A DNA stretch of 64,000 nt from Pseudoalteromonas rubra (GTDB lineage Bacteria > Pseudomonadota > Gammaproteobacteria > Enterobacterales > Alteromonadaceae), in the NCBI RefSeq assembly GCF_001482385.1, contig NZ_CP013611.1, positions 992,001 to 1,056,000 on the forward strand. Direction: 5' to 3'. Shown here one piece after another: positions 45,181 to 54,493 of the stretch. Position numbers and translations under genes: made by a program. The notes beneath the pieces were generated by a model. It was given only the letters and a program-made list of their open reading frames with translations. It was not told the DNA's origin and ran no database searches. How positions within the stretch are numbered: the first letter of the stretch is position 1; the number at the start of each line of letters is the position of its first letter.

Positions 45181-46791
45181 TTAAGAAAACCGCATCACCA
45201 CAGCCAAACCGCCAAGTTCACTTTCGCGAGCCTTGATCGTGCCATTATGCGCCTGCACGATACTAGTACAGATAGCCAGCCCCAGGCCTGAGCCCCCCGA
45301 GGCGCGATCTCTGGACTGTTTGACCCGGTATAATCGATCGAACAACTTGTCTAGCAGTCCGGGTTCTACCCCGGGCGAGCTATCCTGCCAGACTATCTCA
45401 ATTTGCTTCCCATGCTGTTCAATCGTCACCAATATTTGGCCAGGATTGTTCTGATCAGAATCGGTGTACCGCAAGGTGTTTTGCATCAGGTTGCCGAATA
45501 ATTGTGCCATGCGCCTGTCATCACAGTCCATCAAACTCTGCGTGTTTCCCTTCAGCTGATATTTAAAATGACGATTGGCAAGCTGTGCCTGATGATTGCC
45601 AAAGGTTTGCTCGACCAGCTCGCCCAGACAATGTGGTGCCATTTGATAGCTTAACGAGCCTCTGTCAGACATGGATAACTGGTGTAAATCATCCACCAAC
45701 TGAGTCAGCCGGCCAATTTCCTCGTGCAACGACTGCAACTGCGCGGGATCCGTTTCTATCACCCCATCGATCATCCCTTCTAATTCTGCTTTGAAAACGG
45801 CGATTGGCGTGCGCAGTTCATGAGAGATATCGGCGATCCACTGTTGCCTGGCTTGCTGGTTTTCTCGCAAGGTCTCGGACAGAGTGTTCAGATCCCGGGC
45901 GAGCATGCCCAACTCATCGTTACTGTCCGTGTTTAAATTGCTCTGATAATCACCGCTTGCCAGGTTTTGTGCTGCGCGACGTAACGCCAGCACAGGGGCA
46001 ACCAGATAATGGCTAAACGGAATGGCCAATAAGCTCGACGCAATCAAAGCGGTGATAGCGATGTACATAAACCATTTTTTTTGACGCTCGGCAAATAAGC
46101 TATCGAACCGGTTGCTGATCACCAGACCGTCTTCAAGCCCAACATACCCAAGCAAAGGCGCATCGGTTTTGTCAAATTGATATACAGGCACCCAAAGAGT
46201 GGTTCGGGTTGTTGTAAGCGAGCCAATCACTTGCTCTCCGGCCGCATTTTTATACACCAGACGACCACTACCATTGTCCCCATGTCCTCTGGGCGGCCTG
46301 CGGCGTCTTTCCGGACGTGCACTACCTTCGCCCTTTGCCGGCCGCTCAGCATCAAACCCTGTCTCTTTGTCTGAACGTCGTTTATAGTGGGGCTTTTTGC
46401 TATCCTCGCTGCGCAATCTTCGTCCTTCACGTCCAGGCCGCCGCCCCTCATGATCAAACGGCCGACGCGGCCGATGCATAGCAGGACTGTCGTAGCTATC
46501 ATACGATGACGCAGATCTGGCATTGGTGGCGCTGGTTACATTTCCTCTCAGCTCTTCAACCAGCTGATGCCAGGCCGGATGACGATGAAACACCCACTCC
46601 TCACCGTAGCGTGCGTAATTATCTCGAATAGAAGGCAGTAAGGCGACCAGTCGGGCACGGCTATTTTGCTGAATATAGTCCTGGAAGCTCTTCTCAAAAG
46701 CAGTCTGATTGGCAAAGTAGATCGCCATGATCAATACGGTGTTGACCAACAGCAAAATAGCCAGCAGCTTGTGCCGTATTGTCAGTTTCAT
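45181..46791 (-). CDS. BaeS-like sensor histidine kinase with an arginine- and proline-rich insert
   Basis: A 536-residue inner-membrane kinase. One transmembrane helix (about 10-28) and a periplasmic sensor are followed by a second helix, HAMP, HisKA and HATPase_c domains. The H-box is IADISHELRTPIAVFKAE, and downstream VDDLHQLSMSDRGSLSYQ is very like E. coli BaeS. The ATPase has NLMQNTLRYTDS and GGSGLGLAI. In the sensor region, about residues 84-173 are an inserted low-complexity stretch rich in R, P, E, D and S (for example RPRRPFDHEGRRPGREGRR and RPERRRRPPRGHG). The start is the ATG at 46791 after AGGGGTAG. A MITE-like element lies 39 bases upstream. Confidence 0.88.
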   Translation of the reverse strand: MKLTIRHKLLAILLLVNTVLIMAIYFANQTAFEKSFQDYIQQNSRARLVALLPSIRDNYARYGEEWVFHRHPAWHQLVEELRGNVTSATNARSASSYDSYDSPAMHRPRRPFDHEGRRPGREGRRLRSEDSKKPHYKRRSDKETGFDAERPAKGEGSARPERRRRPPRGHGDNGSGRLVYKNAAGEQVIGSLTTTRTTLWVPVYQFDKTDAPLLGYVGLEDGLVISNRFDSLFAERQKKWFMYIAITALIASSLLAIPFSHYLVAPVLALRRAAQNLASGDYQSNLNTDSNDELGMLARDLNTLSETLRENQQARQQWIADISHELRTPIAVFKAELEGMIDGVIETDPAQLQSLHEEIGRLTQLVDDLHQLSMSDRGSLSYQMAPHCLGELVEQTFGNHQAQLANRHFKYQLKGNTQSLMDCDDRRMAQLFGNLMQNTLRYTDSDQNNPGQILVTIEQHGKQIEIVWQDSSPGVEPGLLDKLFDRLYRVKQSRDRASGGSGLGLAICTSIVQAHNGTIKARESELGGLAVVMRFS

Positions 46792-46830
46792 GATGTAGCT
46801 ACCCCTGTGAACGGAATTCAAAACATGGAA

Positions 46831-46992
46831 TACCAATTGTACTTAATACCGGGTCAATTTGATGGGACAAATAGGACGCTAACGGTATTAAAAATTTTTC
46901 ACTTACAACAACTAAATAGAAAAATTTTTGCCTGGTTATCGACCCTAATTTTTCGCCTCAAAATAGAATACTTAATTAAGTCAATTGGTGTA
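46831..46992. mobile_element. MITE-like foldback element (about 160 bp)
   Basis: The ends TACCAATTGTACTTAAT (46831-46847) and ATTAAGTCAATTGGTGTA (46975-46992) are near-perfect inverted repeats differing by one missing and two extra bases. Inside, GGGTC (46851-46855) and GACCC (46941-46945) pair in the same nested fashion, and AAAAATTTTT occurs twice. The element is AT-rich compared with its flanks and encodes no protein. A clear target duplication is not visible. The rest of the 300-base gap up to the PilZ gene shows no gene. Confidence 0.6.
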
Positions 46993-47135
46993 AGACCAGT
47001 TGCTAGTCAGTATGTAAGGTTAATGTGCAAATAGTGTGGAAGTAGTGACAAAATTGACCAAAGCAATAACACGCTCATGCAACTGCTCAGTGTGAGTGGC
47101 CCGCCAAAAGTCAGGCGAGCCGGAGTTTCTAGTGA

Positions 47136-47429
47136 CTAATTAAACTGCACGATTTCCAGGCCAAGCATATAGCCTTCACCTTCGCTGTTGTTACCACACC
47201 GGATGACTTTAACATGTGCGTTGAGCGGAGGAACTGATCCACCATGGCTATCAATAAACACATCCAGCATTTCGTTGACCTCGAGTGGTTCCTCAACAAT
47301 GATTGATAATCCCGTGGCACTTAAGTCGTGACAAGTACCGTGCAGTTTGTGCCCCGAGGACAACACGGTTAACTGTGCCTGTGTATTGACCATCATGCGC
47401 ATAAAGCGCCTTTTATCCTCATGTATCAT
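47136..47429 (-). CDS. PilZ-domain protein (predicted c-di-GMP receptor)
   Basis: A 97-residue single PilZ domain. Both c-di-GMP-binding motifs are present: RRFMR near the N-terminus (RxxxR, about residues 7-11) and DLSATG (D/NxSxxG, about 35-40), so it should bind c-di-GMP, in contrast to the PilZ protein at 39.9 kb. The ATG at 47429 has GGAG six bases upstream; a GTG four codons earlier lacks a good site. The next gene in the same direction, a receiver protein, lies upstream, and the two may be co-transcribed. Confidence 0.85.
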   Translation of the reverse strand: MIHEDKRRFMRMMVNTQAQLTVLSSGHKLHGTCHDLSATGLSIIVEEPLEVNEMLDVFIDSHGGSVPPLNAHVKVIRCGNNSEGEGYMLGLEIVQFN

Positions 47430-47471
47430 GGCGTGCTCCACTCTTTGTTATCATTGCTTGCCTGCAAAAAA

Positions 47472-47849
47472 TTACCTTGGAATAATTTGCACCATATTTT
47501 TTATTTTCTCAGATAAGGATTGCATGGAAAAGGGCTTAACCACATAGGCATCACAGCCGGCATCAAAGCCCGCCTGTTTCTCCTGATCAGACTCCAGGCC
47601 CGACACCATGAGTACGGGAATATCACGAGTTTCAGGCGTATTCTTCAACATCCGACAGGTATCATACCCATCCAGCCCTGGCATACATACATCGAGCAGG
47701 ATCACATCTGGCGGATCGGCAATCGCATTCGACAGGCAGCTCTTACCCGATTCAGCATAGCTAAATTTAAATGCGTCTGACAAAGCCATTGAAAGCATCT
47801 CAAAATTGAAATACTCGTCGTCAACCACTAGCACATGCGGCGTTTTCAT
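47472..47849 (-). CDS. Single-domain response regulator (CheY-like receiver)
   Basis: A 125-residue receiver domain with no output domain. The acidic pair VVDDE (Asp10, Asp11), phosphorylation site Asp53 in LLDVCMPGLDG, the Ser of MVSGLESD and Lys in VVKPFS are all present. The ATG at 47849 has AGGGGAG close upstream and is preferred to the upstream start at 47900. It precedes the PilZ gene by about 40 bases on the same strand, which hints at a shared signalling role. The cognate kinase is not identified. Confidence 0.87.
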   Translation of the reverse strand: MKTPHVLVVDDEYFNFEMLSMALSDAFKFSYAESGKSCLSNAIADPPDVILLDVCMPGLDGYDTCRMLKNTPETRDIPVLMVSGLESDQEKQAGFDAGCDAYVVKPFSMQSLSEKIKNMVQIIPR

Positions 47850-47957
47850 CCTGCTCCCCTGTGTGGGCATAGTCAATGCCGCTTCCTTTTCACAATCCAA
47901 AAATAGTTTCCTCTTAATAAGGTAATTGCCCTAATGCAAATTGCAAGTCAAAACACA

Positions 47958-50900
47958 CTATTCGATCTCATTTAACGCATTGGTGATCCGTTTTGCCGAA
48001 ATCGGATAAGGTGTTCCTAGTGTTTGAGCAAACAATGACACCCGAAGTTCCTGTTGCATCCAGAAAATCTCATCGAGTGTTGCCGGCATCGGGATCCCTT
48101 TTGGCTGTTTGTTACACTTATCGGTATAGGCCGACGCCACTTTTTCAAGCTCCAGAACACATAAACGGTCCCGATTAGGGTCAACAGGCAGCTTCTCCAG
48201 ACGCTTTTCAATGGCTTTCATATAACGCAGCAAATCCGGCAGCTTATGTGCCCCATGCTGACTAACGAACCCTTTAAAAATCAGGCTTTCAAGCTGAGAT
48301 TTAATATCACCATGCGCCGTGATCATGGTCAAATCCACACGTCCCTTCATACGCTTATTGATACCATGAGCAATGCTCAGCACCTGCTCAACCGCAGATG
48401 CGATTTCCACTACTTTATCGCCAAGTTCAGCCCGGACATGTTCTTTAGCTTGTTCAAAGTCCTGTTCAGAACGAATCGCACTATAGTCACCCAGCAAGGC
48501 ATCAATCCCCGCAGCGGTACAATCATCAATTAAATCGTTAATTTTACCGAACGGATTAAAGTAAAGTCCCAGTTTGGCTTTATTAGGTAAATGCTGCTGT
48601 AGATACTTCACCGGCGAAGGCACATTCAGCATCACCAGTCGTCGTAAACCAAGGCGATGTGCCTGTTGCGCCTTCAGAGGGTGATCAAACAAACTGATTG
48701 ATGTACTTTGCTCGTTATCTACCAGAGCAGGGAAAGCTTTGATCTCATACCCCCCCTGCTTCTTGGTGTATTCACTGGGCAAGTCACCAAACGACCACTC
48801 GGTAAGCCCTTCCTGCTCAATACCCTTTTCAGCAACCTTAGACAGCGTTTGTGTTACTTTGCCTTGTAACTTGGCTTTGAGCACATCCAGATCATAGCCA
48901 TGAGCAATGACCTTATTATGTTCATCCAGTACCTGAAACTGCATTTTTAGATGGGATTCCAGCGCACTTAAATCAAACGCTTCCACATCAACTTTAACCC
49001 CTGTCATGCGCAATAAGCGGTTAGCCAGCGCCTCCAGAAAGCCCCCTTGCATCGGTTCAATCGCAGCCAGCACTGCATCAGCATAGTTAGGTGCAGGGAC
49101 AAAATTACGCCGCAGACTTTTTGGCAGGCTCTTAATCAATGAACAGATCAAGTCATGGCGCAGTGCCGGGATATGCCAATCAAAACCCTCAGAGGCGACC
49201 TGATTGAGCAACGGCAGGGGTATATTTACCGTTACACCATCAACCGGCTGACCCGGCTCAAAGTGGTAGCTCAAGGGCAGCATCAGGTTACCCTGCTGCC
49301 ACACATCGGGATAATCTAACGCCGTAATATGCGACGCTTCGTGCTGCATCAAGGCATCCCGATCCATGTGTAAAAATCGTTTATCGGCTTTTTTCTTATC
49401 TTTCCACCAGTGATTAAAAGCAGCGCGATTATTAACATCAGCCGGGATCCGCGCTTCATAAAAGGCCTGCATCATATGCTCATCAACCAGAATATCACGG
49501 CGACGGGCTTTATTTTCCAGATCCTGAATGTCTTCAATCAAGGCCTGATTGTGCTGTAAAAAGGCTTCGTTTTGCCCTAATTGCTGAGCAACCAGCGCTT
49601 CTTTTATGAATAATTCGCGACACAGTACGGGCTCAATCTGACTGTACACTGTGCGCTTTTTACCCACTATGATCAATCCATACAGGGTTTGTTGTTCAAA
49701 TGCGATGACACAGCCCTGTTTCTTTTCCCAGTGTGGTTCACTGTAACTGCGCTTAACCAGATGCTCCGCCAGTGGTGCAACCCAGTTCACATCAATCTTG
49801 GCGTTAATACGGGCGTACAGCTTACTGGTTTCCACCAATTCGGCTGCCATTACCCATTTAGGGCTCTTTTTAAACAGGCCTGACCCCGGGAAAATATGAA
49901 ACTGGCTGTTACGAGCGCCCTTGTAAAATTTCTTCTCGTCTTTTTGACCAATGTGACTTAGCATCCCGCTCAATAACGCCTGGTGAATGGCCTCGAAGCT
50001 CGCCTCATTACCAGACGCCTTTAATCCCATCTCAGTGCAGACTGTGGTTAGCTGGTAAACAATATCCTGCCACTCTCTCACCCGCATATAGGCCAAAAAG
50101 TCCTTCTGACACTGCTTTCTGAACTGGCTACGACTCAGCGCCTCTTGCTGCTCTTCCAGATACTGCCACAAGTTAAGAAACGCCATGAAGTCCGAATCTG
50201 CATCTTCGAACCGACCATGTTTTTCATCCGCTGCGCCGCGTTTTTCCTGCGGTCGCTCCCTGGGGTCCTGGATAGACAAAGCGGCTGCAATGATGATCAC
50301 TTCACGTAACGCCCCTAAAGGCGCACCAGCCAGTACCATACGCGCGAGGCGAGGATCGATAGGCAAACGGCTCAGTTTACGGCCAGTCTGAGTCAATGAG
50401 GTTTGTTCACGTCTGGCTGCTGGCTTAACCGCCCCCAGCTCTTCGAGCAAACTGACACCATCTGTGATGTTGCGGTTGTCTGGTGCCTGAACAAAGGGAA
50501 AGCGCTTAATGTCACCCAAACCCAGCGCCAGCATTTGCAAAATAACTGATGCCAGGTTGGTACGCAGAATCTCGGGGTCGGTAAATTCAGGACGGCCCAG
50601 GAAATCTTCCTCGGAATACAAACGGATACACACACCCGCAGCAACCCGGCCACATCGACCCATACGCTGATTTGCACTGGCCTGAGAGACAGCCTCAATA
50701 GGTAGTCTCTGTACTTTGGTTCGGTAACTATAGCGGCTGATCCGCGCAGTACCCGGATCGATTACGTAGCGGATCCCGGGTACCGTCAGAGAGGTTTCTG
50801 CAACGTTGGTTGAAAGTACAATACGGCGATGGCTATGTGCGGCAAAGATGCGATTCTGCTCCGCATTCGACAAGCGAGCATACAAAGGTAATATCTCAAC

Positions 50901-51842
50901 CCCTTTAAGATTGCGCTTGCTCAGTGCGTCCGCGGTATCGCGGATTTCTCGCTCACCATTCATAAAGATAAGAATATCACCGGAACCCTCAGCGCACAGC
51001 TCATCAACAGCATCAAAAATGCCCTGCAATTGATCGTTTTCGGCTTCGCTTTCATCTCCACTGGCATCAATCACCGGTCGGTAGCGCACTTCTACCGGAT
51101 AAGTGCGTCCCGAGACTTCTATAATAGGTGCATTATTAAAGTGTTTTGAAAAACGCTCCGGATCTATGGTCGCTGAGGTGATGATCACTTTCAGATCGGG
51201 ACGTTTAGGGAGCAGGTTTTTCAGGTAGCCGAGAATAAAGTCGATGTTCAGACTGCGCTCGTGGGCTTCATCGATAATAATTGTATCGTACTGATTCAGG
51301 TATCTGTCTTGCTGGATCTCAGCGAGCAAAATACCATCGGTCATCAGCTTGATATAACTTTTGTCGGAAACTTGATCGCTAAAACGGATCTTAAAACCCA
51401 CTTCCTGACCAAGCTCACAATTAAGCTCTTCGGCAATACGGTTGGACACGCTACGTGCAGCCAGACGACGGGGCTGAGTGTGGCCAATATAGCCATCAAC
51501 GCCACGACCCAGCTCCAGGCAAATTTTAGGTAACTGAGTGGTTTTACCTGAGCCAGTCTCACCCGCAACTATGACGACCTGGTTCTCAGCAATGGCTTTT
51601 TTAATATCGTCTTTTTTCTGACTTACAGGCAGTGCTTCGGGGTATTGCACACTCGGCAGGCCAGCCAGGCGCTTTACTCTGAGCGTTTGGCTGTGCGCTA
51701 TATCACGCGTTATCTGAGTGATTACCTTTTGCTGTTTCGCTTCGTCTTTTATTTTTTTGACGCCCTGAAGACGCTTTTTAAAGAGAAACTGATCCTTTTT
51801 GAGGCAATCCGCTATGTTCGAATACAACGACTGCAAATCCAC
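47958..51842 (-). CDS. hrpA: ATP-dependent RNA helicase HrpA
   Basis: DEAH-box RNA helicase, about 1294 residues (E. coli 1300). GETGSGKTTQLPKI (Walker A, about 80-93), IIIDEAHERSLNID (DEAH), SATIDPERFSKHF and QRMGRCGR are in order, followed by the OB-fold/DUF3418 C-terminal region typical of HrpA. HrpA helps with ribosome rescue and mRNA processing. The longest frame starts at a TTG (51887). Alignment with the E. coli N-terminus (LQxxLxxxxxxD) favours a GTG at 51842. It is transcribed alone, divergent from nothing recognisable, with a CBS gene 164 bases upstream. Confidence 0.93.
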   Translation of the reverse strand: MDLQSLYSNIADCLKKDQFLFKKRLQGVKKIKDEAKQQKVITQITRDIAHSQTLRVKRLAGLPSVQYPEALPVSQKKDDIKKAIAENQVVIVAGETGSGKTTQLPKICLELGRGVDGYIGHTQPRRLAARSVSNRIAEELNCELGQEVGFKIRFSDQVSDKSYIKLMTDGILLAEIQQDRYLNQYDTIIIDEAHERSLNIDFILGYLKNLLPKRPDLKVIITSATIDPERFSKHFNNAPIIEVSGRTYPVEVRYRPVIDASGDESEAENDQLQGIFDAVDELCAEGSGDILIFMNGEREIRDTADALSKRNLKGVEILPLYARLSNAEQNRIFAAHSHRRIVLSTNVAETSLTVPGIRYVIDPGTARISRYSYRTKVQRLPIEAVSQASANQRMGRCGRVAAGVCIRLYSEEDFLGRPEFTDPEILRTNLASVILQMLALGLGDIKRFPFVQAPDNRNITDGVSLLEELGAVKPAARREQTSLTQTGRKLSRLPIDPRLARMVLAGAPLGALREVIIIAAALSIQDPRERPQEKRGAADEKHGRFEDADSDFMAFLNLWQYLEEQQEALSRSQFRKQCQKDFLAYMRVREWQDIVYQLTTVCTEMGLKASGNEASFEAIHQALLSGMLSHIGQKDEKKFYKGARNSQFHIFPGSGLFKKSPKWVMAAELVETSKLYARINAKIDVNWVAPLAEHLVKRSYSEPHWEKKQGCVIAFEQQTLYGLIIVGKKRTVYSQIEPVLCRELFIKEALVAQQLGQNEAFLQHNQALIEDIQDLENKARRRDILVDEHMMQAFYEARIPADVNNRAAFNHWWKDKKKADKRFLHMDRDALMQHEASHITALDYPDVWQQGNLMLPLSYHFEPGQPVDGVTVNIPLPLLNQVASEGFDWHIPALRHDLICSLIKSLPKSLRRNFVPAPNYADAVLAAIEPMQGGFLEALANRLLRMTGVKVDVEAFDLSALESHLKMQFQVLDEHNKVIAHGYDLDVLKAKLQGKVTQTLSKVAEKGIEQEGLTEWSFGDLPSEYTKKQGGYEIKAFPALVDNEQSTSISLFDHPLKAQQAHRLGLRRLVMLNVPSPVKYLQQHLPNKAKLGLYFNPFGKINDLIDDCTAAGIDALLGDYSAIRSEQDFEQAKEHVRAELGDKVVEIASAVEQVLSIAHGINKRMKGRVDLTMITAHGDIKSQLESLIFKGFVSQHGAHKLPDLLRYMKAIEKRLEKLPVDPNRDRLCVLELEKVASAYTDKCNKQPKGIPMPATLDEIFWMQQELRVSLFAQTLGTPYPISAKRITNALNEIE

Positions 51843-52006
51843 TACACGACACCTTGTTACTGAGAAAATCGTCGCGTAGTCTAGCAAAAAGCATGAGTAC
51901 AGCCCAGTCCCTTTGACAGGGGCTGCGCACTAAATACCGACAGGCAGGCTTAATCTGGTAAACTGTATGTGACGCACTTGCCGGTATACTGAGACCTAAT
52001 CAGCGA

Positions 52007-52435
52007 TTAAACAAAGCGATTGCCCGACTCATAGGTATCATGGAGATGCTTGTCAATCGCGTACAACACATTAGTGCGGCTGATCACCCCTACCAAACGG
52101 CAGTCATCATCGCACACAGGATATAACTTGGGTTTATCGGCGGTCATTCTGTCAGCCAGCTTCAAAATGCTGTCGTCCGGGCTCACACACAAAGGTTCGG
52201 TATTCATCACATCAGCCACGATGCTGTGTGATTCGTTCTGATAAGTAGCTTCGAGCATAGTGCGAATACAGTCCTGTTCAGACAGAAATCCCACCACGTG
52301 TTGCATATCATCAATCACGGGGCCTCCGGCCTGACCACTTTGTAGTAACTTTTCCACTGCCGACTCGATGCGCATGTCCGCTTTAAAGGTAACCGGACGA
52401 TGATTAAGATAGTCTGCTACTTTGACAGATTGCAT
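52007..52435 (-). CDS. Tandem CBS-domain protein
   Basis: A 142-residue protein consisting of two CBS domains (about 5-60 and 72-132) and no other domain. Conserved pieces include VADYLNHRPVTFKADMRIESA, GPVIDDMQHVVGFLSEQD and DVMNTEPLCVSPDDSILK followed by RLVGVISRTNVL. CBS pairs bind adenine nucleotides and regulate other proteins. No transporter or enzyme partner is adjacent. The 5' neighbour, an asparaginase-like gene, is separated by about 90 bases. Confidence 0.85.
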   Translation of the reverse strand: MQSVKVADYLNHRPVTFKADMRIESAVEKLLQSGQAGGPVIDDMQHVVGFLSEQDCIRTMLEATYQNESHSIVADVMNTEPLCVSPDDSILKLADRMTADKPKLYPVCDDDCRLVGVISRTNVLYAIDKHLHDTYESGNRFV

Positions 52436-52526
52436 ATTTCATTCCCCTAAAAAAACACCAGCTTCATATTAAATAGTAGCTGGCGTTACAAAAATTGCCC
52501 AAGTTTACAGGCCTTAAGCATATTAA

Positions 52527-53573
52527 TTAGGGTTGCTTTGTGTCGTCGAAAATACCGACATAGGTGGGCTGCGTGTTAGATTTGCTGGCGCGATACATTC
52601 CTTTGGTATTAAAAGGCATGCTGATATTGCCCTGGGCATCTAAAATGATCACTCCGCCGGTACCACCTGCCTTAAGCATTGGGCCAAAAATTACATCCTG
52701 TCCCGCTTGTGTCACTGTTTTTCCCTGATACTGTACCCGCGCGCAGATATCCGCCGCGACGTTATAACGAATAAAATACTCACCATGTCCAGTCGCAGAG
52801 ACAGCACACGAGTCATTGTCCGCGAATGTACCTGCGCCAATGATCGGTGAATCACCGATACGACCAAATCGTTTTGCCGTCATCCCGCCAGTTGAGGTGC
52901 CTGCCGCGAGGTTGCCCTGTTTGTCCAGTGCCACTGCCCCAACAGTGCCCATTTTGTATTGCTGTGGTAGCTGTTGATGTAAAGCCTGATAATCCTTAAT
53001 CCCCTGCTCTGCCTGCTCCAGTTTCTTTCGCGCTTTTTGCCAGGCCTCATAGCGGTGAGGTGTATCAAAATAGTCCTTGTTGACGAACGCAACCCCTTCA
53101 CGCTTTGCAAACTCTTGCGCACCTTCACCACTGAGCATCACGTGCACCGATTTCTCCATAACCGCTCTGGCTAACTCAATGGGATTTTTTATCAGCGTCA
53201 CACCCGAAATTGCGCCAGCCTGGCGATCCCGGCCATCCATAATCGACGCATCCAGCTCATGCGTGCCGTCATAGGTATATACCGCGCCTTTTCCGGCGTT
53301 AAAGAATGGGGAATTTTCCAGCACCTTAATTGCGGTCGTAATTGCATCCAGGCTTTCACCGCCTTGTTCCAAAACCGCATACCCTTGCTCAACGGCTGAT
53401 TGCAAAGTTTGCCGGTAAGCCTGCTCCTGCTGTGGCGTAAATTTGGCACGCTCAATTGTGCCTGCGCCACCATGGATTGCAATAGCAATGGGTGATTGAG
53501 CTGGGGCTGAAAAAACGGGATTTGCAGTGCTTAATGCAGCAAGTAAAGATGAAGTAAGTAATAAACGGCGCAT
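52527..53573 (-). CDS. Exported isoaspartyl peptidase / L-asparaginase (Ntn hydrolase)
   Basis: A 348-residue plant-type asparaginase/isoaspartyl dipeptidase of the IaaA family. A signal peptide (MRRLLLTSSLLAALSTANPV) precedes AIAIHGGAGTIER. The autocatalytic nucleophile Thr is in KMGTVGAVALD (about 205), and the binding site is AAGTSTGGMTAKRFGR and TGHGEYFIR. The frame extends to 53678, but the ATG at 53573 with CAGGAATT upstream starts the signal peptide. It is periplasmic or secreted. It lies next to the SapC gene, from which a terminator separates it. Confidence 0.9.
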   Translation of the reverse strand: MRRLLLTSSLLAALSTANPVFSAPAQSPIAIAIHGGAGTIERAKFTPQQEQAYRQTLQSAVEQGYAVLEQGGESLDAITTAIKVLENSPFFNAGKGAVYTYDGTHELDASIMDGRDRQAGAISGVTLIKNPIELARAVMEKSVHVMLSGEGAQEFAKREGVAFVNKDYFDTPHRYEAWQKARKKLEQAEQGIKDYQALHQQLPQQYKMGTVGAVALDKQGNLAAGTSTGGMTAKRFGRIGDSPIIGAGTFADNDSCAVSATGHGEYFIRYNVAADICARVQYQGKTVTQAGQDVIFGPMLKAGGTGGVIILDAQGNISMPFNTKGMYRASKSNTQPTYVGIFDDTKQP

Positions 53574-53648
53574 GTCGAATTCCTGTTGTTCTTTTATTGT
53601 CGAACTAAACTGCCGGATATAAATTCTGGTTACAAAAAAAAGCGATAA

Positions 53649-53672
53649 AAAAAGCGCCCTTAAGGCGCTTTC
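53649..53672 (-). terminator. Terminator of the SapC operon
   Basis: AAAGCGCC and GGGCGCTTT form a stem around TTAA, followed by TTTT on the minus strand. It lies 25 bases after the SapC stop codon and ends the TonB receptor/halogenase/SapC unit. Confidence 0.9.
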
Positions 53673-53696
53673 TTGCAATTCATAGTCACTCGTGAC

Positions 53697-54407
53697 TTAG
53701 CTTGCCTGACGCTTTGCTTTCAGGCGTGCCAGACGACCAACTTGATGTGTAGAAGTCAGGAAAGAGAAGATAGGTGCCAGGTAGCCACGCTTACGCAGCT
53801 CAAGGTAAGCTTCGTCGCTCAGTTCGTTCAGCTTACGCTCGTCTACTAGGTAGATACCGTTGATGTCTTTCTTTTCACCAGCGATTTCAACAGTCAGGGT
53901 CTGTTGTACCAGCAGATCTTTCTCAGCCAGGTATTGTGTGAACGCTTCAGTAACGCGAGAGAACTCGATGAAGTTAACCAGCGCTTCTTTACGACGCTCA
54001 AGGTACTCAGTTTCTTTGCCGTCTTCGAACAAAGCATTGCCTTCTTCTTCACCTACCAGCGGACTCGCTTCATCAATCACGATGCCGTACTGATCTTGCT
54101 CTGGGTGCTTAACCAGACCAAATGGGTAACGAGATGCAGCCAGTGGTGCGATACCCGCAGTCCACTCGCCATCTTGTACAAACAGGTTTTCACCTGGCTC
54201 AAGACCAAATAAAGCAACTGCCTGATATTGACCGCTCTCTGTATTCTTAACAAATGCCATCGGGAATTCTGTTGCTACACGTGCAAACTCGTGTGCAACG
54301 ACCGGGATCAAGTGCTGAGATTTTAAAAATTCTACATTGATGCCATTTTTTACTTTAGTGTTGGCATGTTTTTCGTTGTGTAAAGGCTGCACTTGTTGCT
54401 CCGCCAT
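53697..54407 (-). CDS. SapC-family protein
   Basis: A 236-residue SapC-family protein. The function is unknown; the family is named after a Campylobacter-linked surface-layer gene and recurs beside TonB receptors and flavin-dependent halogenases. Typical pieces are HLIPVVAHEFARVATEFPMAF, FGLEPGENLFV, YPFGLVKHPEQDQYG and the end block YLELRKRGYLAPIFSFLTS. There is no signal peptide. The ATG at 54407 has GGAG upstream and is preferred to the frame start at 54428. It follows the halogenase gene by about 90 bases on the same strand. Confidence 0.85.
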   Translation of the reverse strand: MAEQQVQPLHNEKHANTKVKNGINVEFLKSQHLIPVVAHEFARVATEFPMAFVKNTESGQYQAVALFGLEPGENLFVQDGEWTAGIAPLAASRYPFGLVKHPEQDQYGIVIDEASPLVGEEEGNALFEDGKETEYLERRKEALVNFIEFSRVTEAFTQYLAEKDLLVQQTLTVEIAGEKKDINGIYLVDERKLNELSDEAYLELRKRGYLAPIFSFLTSTHQVGRLARLKAKRQAS

Positions 54408-54493
54408 AATACTGCTCCGTTTTATCATAAAGTTGTTATCTATATGCGTCCAAGGCTATAGCTTTTCAAGGTAAAAGAAAAGAAATATTGTGG

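Noticed and set aside
46666..47034. A 122-residue plus-strand frame through the MITE-like element
   Set aside because: It begins antisense to the sensor kinase and runs into the repeat. It is not supported by a start site or similarity.
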